A stretch of 8,147 nucleotides of DNA. Origin: Acidobacteriota bacterium (GTDB lineage Bacteria > Acidobacteriota > Terriglobia > Terriglobales > Acidobacteriaceae). Position 1 is the stretch's first letter; each line of letters starts with the position of its first letter. Positions 6,114-8,147 of this stretch are shown piece by piece. A program made the translations under genes and the position numbers. The notes beneath the pieces were generated by a model. That model worked only from the letters and a program-made list of their open reading frames with translations, searched no databases and was not told the DNA's origin. Where the stretch lies: the NCBI GenBank assembly GCA_021781255.1, contig JAJXXG010000350.1, positions 1 to 8,147 on the forward strand, in the 5' to 3' direction.

Positions 6114-6120
6114 ATATCCC

Positions 6121-7389
6121 ATGGCGCTCGGTGTTTTGAACAATCTTCCAGCGATCTATGCTGAGAACTATCTGAACAACACAAGCAGCAGCCTGCAGAC
6201 GGTTCTGCAGCAGTTGTCCTCCGGTTCGCGCATCAACTCCGGCGCCGATGACGCGGCCGGACTCTCACTGGTCAACGGCCTAGCCGCGAACTCGGCCGCG
6301 CTCACACAATCCACCACCAACGCCAGTGAGGGCGTGGGCTTGCTCAAGGTTGCCGATGGAGCTCTGTCGCAAGTCTCCAACCTGCTCAACCGGGCCGTGA
6401 CGCTGGCGACTGAAGCCTCGAACGGCACCCTCAACAGTTCGCAGGAGTCTGCCGCGAACCAGGAGTACCAGTCGATTCTTTCCGAGATCAACAACATCGG
6501 GTCCACGACCACCTACAACCAGAATCAGGTCTTTACCGGAGCGCTCGCGGGCGTCGATATCTATACGGGCGACTCCTCGCCGACCGGCGCGTCGGTCGAC
6601 AGCCTCTACTTCGCAACACTCAGTTCGTCTTCCCTCGGCGACGACGGCGGCACGGTGCAGCAGAACAGCAACGGTCAGTTTGTCGACCTGTCGAAAGATA
6701 CTGGCGGTGCGTTGACAACGGCGGCAAAGACGACCGACACCGTGACCGGCGCTCTTACCTTCACTCTCACAAGCGCAACCGGTGCATCCACACCCATTAC
6801 GACAACTGCGACAACCGTGAGCACCCTCATCGCCCAGATCAATGCGCAGAATATTCCCGGCGTGACGGCAACCTTCACCACCGCGGGCACGGTTGGCGAT
6901 TCCACCGTGAATGCGGGCGATACCGGCATCCAGCTGACCAACACAAACCCGAATGTCACGATTGCGCTGGGAGGTTTGGCCGACTCAACGACCGTCGTCA
7001 CCCCGACGCTGTTTGCCAACACCGCGGCCACCACGACCATCGGCTACCAGTTTGCCGCCGGCGGGGACAAGTCCGCCAACCTGAAGGCCACCGACCTGAC
7101 CAGCCAGACCGACGCACAAAGCGCCTTGTCCGTAATCAACGGGGCGATCACCTACATTGCCGCACAGGATGGCTACCTGGGCGCGCAGATCAACACCCTC
7201 AACTCGGTCAGCCAGGTGATGAGCACGCAACAGGAGAATGTGGTCTCCGCGCAAAATGCCATCCAGGCCACCGATTATGCTTCGGCGACTTCCAACATGT
7301 CGAAGTTCGAGATTTTGAGTCAGACAGGCATCGCCGCGCTGGCACAGGCCAACAGTGTGCAGCAGGAAGTAACCAAGCTTTTGCAGTAA
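6121..7389 (+). CDS. fliC: Flagellin, filament subunit
   Basis: A 422-residue flagellin, exported through the flagellar type III apparatus and polymerised into the filament. The conserved N-terminal D0/D1 part covers residues 1-140, including LSSGSRINSGADDAAGLSLVN (32-52) and EGVGLLKVADGALSQVSNLLNRAVTLATEASN (70-101). The conserved C-terminal part is about 325-422, ending with DYASATSNMSKFEILSQTGIAALAQANSVQQEVTKLLQ. The variable surface region (about 141-320) is Thr/Ser/Gly-rich and holds a segment like the flagellin IN motif (233-273, STLIAQINAQNIPGVTATF through GIQLTN). The protein is strongly acidic: I count two Arg, seven Lys, no His, Cys or Trp, against about 28 Asp plus Glu. It has its own sigma-28 promoter and terminator, so it is transcribed alone. 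No chaperone, cap or other flagellar gene is in the window, so the main cluster must lie elsewhere. Confidence 0.97.
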   Translation: MALGVLNNLPAIYAENYLNNTSSSLQTVLQQLSSGSRINSGADDAAGLSLVNGLAANSAALTQSTTNASEGVGLLKVADGALSQVSNLLNRAVTLATEASNGTLNSSQESAANQEYQSILSEINNIGSTTTYNQNQVFTGALAGVDIYTGDSSPTGASVDSLYFATLSSSSLGDDGGTVQQNSNGQFVDLSKDTGGALTTAAKTTDTVTGALTFTLTSATGASTPITTTATTVSTLIAQINAQNIPGVTATFTTAGTVGDSTVNAGDTGIQLTNTNPNVTIALGGLADSTTVVTPTLFANTAATTTIGYQFAAGGDKSANLKATDLTSQTDAQSALSVINGAITYIAAQDGYLGAQINTLNSVSQVMSTQQENVVSAQNAIQATDYASATSNMSKFEILSQTGIAALAQANSVQQEVTKLLQ

Positions 7390-7462
7390 GGTCCTGACAG
7401 GGCTCACCGGTTTTGCAGCATCGCAGCATTGAATCACTTCAAAAGACAACCCAGGGACGGGC

Positions 7463-7496
7463 GGCGGCAAAGGCCTTAACTTTGCCGCCATTTTTT
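7463..7496 (+). terminator. Intrinsic terminator of the flagellin gene
   Basis: GGCGGCAAAG (7463-7472) pairs perfectly with CTTTGCCGCC (7480-7489), ten pairs around a 7-base loop. The sequence A plus six T follows (7490-7496). It lies 73 bases after the flagellin stop and 20 bases before the stop of the convergent GH3 gene. On the minus strand no immediate T-tract follows the stem, so it mainly serves the flagellin transcript. Confidence 0.92.
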
Positions 7497-7515
7497 GTCG
7501 CATCGAATCGTAAGT

Positions 7516-8147
7516 TCACTTCGGCAGCGCCACGGAGCCAGTCACGGTGAACGCCGCCTCCGACTTGGCTTCCGTCTCCTCCGGTTGCGCGCCGCCTACG
7601 GTCAGCGCGTAATTGCCCGCAAGAATTGACCGGTTGCCCTGGTCATCCACGCTCGAGAGGGAACGCGGATCGATCTTGAGCGTCACCTCGCGGCTTGCGC
7701 CCGGCGCGAGCGATACGCGCTCAAAGCCCACCAGCGAGTGAATTGGTCCGTCCGATTGCGGCGTCTTCACATAAGCTTCCACCACTTCGTCGCCGCCCAC
7801 CTTGCCCGTGTTGGTCACCGTCACAGTCGCAGTCAGCGGTTCTCCGGCCGTCAGCGTCGCAGACGACAGATGCACGGGTCCGTATTTGAAGCTCGTGTAG
7901 CTCAGGCCGTAGCCAAAGCCCCATAGCGCCTTGCCGGTGTAGTAGCGATAGGTCCGGTTCTTCATCGAGTAATCGACAAACGGCGCCAGCCCATCCAGAG
8001 ACTTGTAGAAGGTCACCGGCAGCCGCCCCGCCGGATTGTTCAGCCCCGCCAGCGTCCGCGCAATGGCCTCGCCGCCTTCCACGCCCGGATACCACGCTTC
8101 CATCACCGCCGCCGCGTGTTCGTTGGCCCAGTTCAGCGCCACCGCGC
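7516..8147 (-). CDS. Glycoside hydrolase family 3 beta-glucosidase/beta-xylosidase-like enzyme, C-terminal part (5' end outside the window)
   Basis: The last 209 residues of a GH3 enzyme whose start lies beyond the right edge. The frame is still open at 8147, so the GTG at 8142 is not a real start. The visible part begins in the GH3 C-terminal domain, with AWYPGVEGGEAIARTLAGLNNPAGRLPVTFY. Next comes TYRYYTGKALWGFGYGLSYTSFKY, the strongly conserved junction of the family. A fibronectin type III-like domain (about the last 110 residues, from LTAGEPLTATVTVTNTGKVGGDEVVEAYV) ends the protein. Such enzymes remove beta-linked glucose or xylose from plant oligosaccharides. The TYRYYTG form resembles the beta-xylosidase/arabinosidase branch, but the nucleophile Asp and most substrate-binding residues are outside the window, so specificity is open. 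It is convergent with the flagellin gene and unrelated to it in transcription. Confidence 0.92.
   Translation of the reverse strand, partial: AVALNWANEHAAAVMEAWYPGVEGGEAIARTLAGLNNPAGRLPVTFYKSLDGLAPFVDYSMKNRTYRYYTGKALWGFGYGLSYTSFKYGPVHLSSATLTAGEPLTATVTVTNTGKVGGDEVVEAYVKTPQSDGPIHSLVGFERVSLAPGASREVTLKIDPRSLSSVDDQGNRSILAGNYALTVGGAQPEETEAKSEAAFTVTGSVALPK

Noticed and set aside
5533..6120. Upstream open frame joined to flagellin (would give 618 residues)
   Set aside because: It overlaps the Spy-like gene out of frame, and runs through an intrinsic terminator and the sigma-28 promoter. The true flagellin N-terminus starts at 6121.
6026..6139. 37-codon upstream frame in the flagellin leader overlapping the flagellin start
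   Set aside because: Its ATG has no ribosome binding site and the translation resembles nothing. It would matter only if conserved in relatives.
6675..7040. Hydrophobic 121-residue frame antisense to flagellin
   Set aside because: It is the complement of the Thr/Ala/Gly-rich flagellin core, which automatically gives Val/Ala-rich antisense translations.

Overview
The window is bacterial DNA of fairly high G+C. It carries envelope and polysaccharide genes, an ECF-type stress operon, a flagellin gene and the end of a glycoside hydrolase. My best guess at the source is a soil acidobacterium of the Acidobacteriaceae/Terriglobia type. I base this on the style of the flagellin N-terminus, the sigma factor/one-TM protein/Spy-like operon and the GH3 enzyme. 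This is inference from remembered families, not a database match.

Layout from left to right. Bases 84-1070 (minus) encode a GDP-mannose 3,5-epimerase homologue whose catalytic residues are all present. After an AT-rich divergent spacer, bases 1383-2141 (plus) encode only the N-terminal half of a GT9 (heptosyltransferase-like) glycosyltransferase. Its stop codon directly abuts the start of a complete 12-TM polysaccharide flippase (2142-3566). Together these three look like part of a surface-glycan locus: sugar-nucleotide supply, sugar transfer and export. The transferase is probably damaged, and a terminator-like hairpin with a T8 run lies inside the flippase gene.

About 450 bases without a convincing gene follow. 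Next comes a compact three-gene operon (4016-5686, plus): an ECF sigma factor, a small single-pass membrane protein starting in an ATGA overlap (the position of an anti-sigma factor, but with no zinc-binding motif), and a periplasmic Spy/CpxP-like protein with two LTxxQ motifs. An intrinsic terminator (5746-5780) closes it. The likely job is sensing and buffering envelope stress or metals.

A flagellin gene (6121-7389, plus) follows on its own. It has a near-consensus sigma-28 promoter (5985-6011), a leader of about 100 bases, a strong ribosome binding site and its own terminator (7463-7496). It is therefore a separate transcription unit, and no other flagellar gene is visible. The window ends in the C-terminal third of a convergent GH3 beta-glucosidase/beta-xylosidase-like gene (7516 to the right edge, minus). 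I see no RNA gene, insertion sequence, prophage or CRISPR array.
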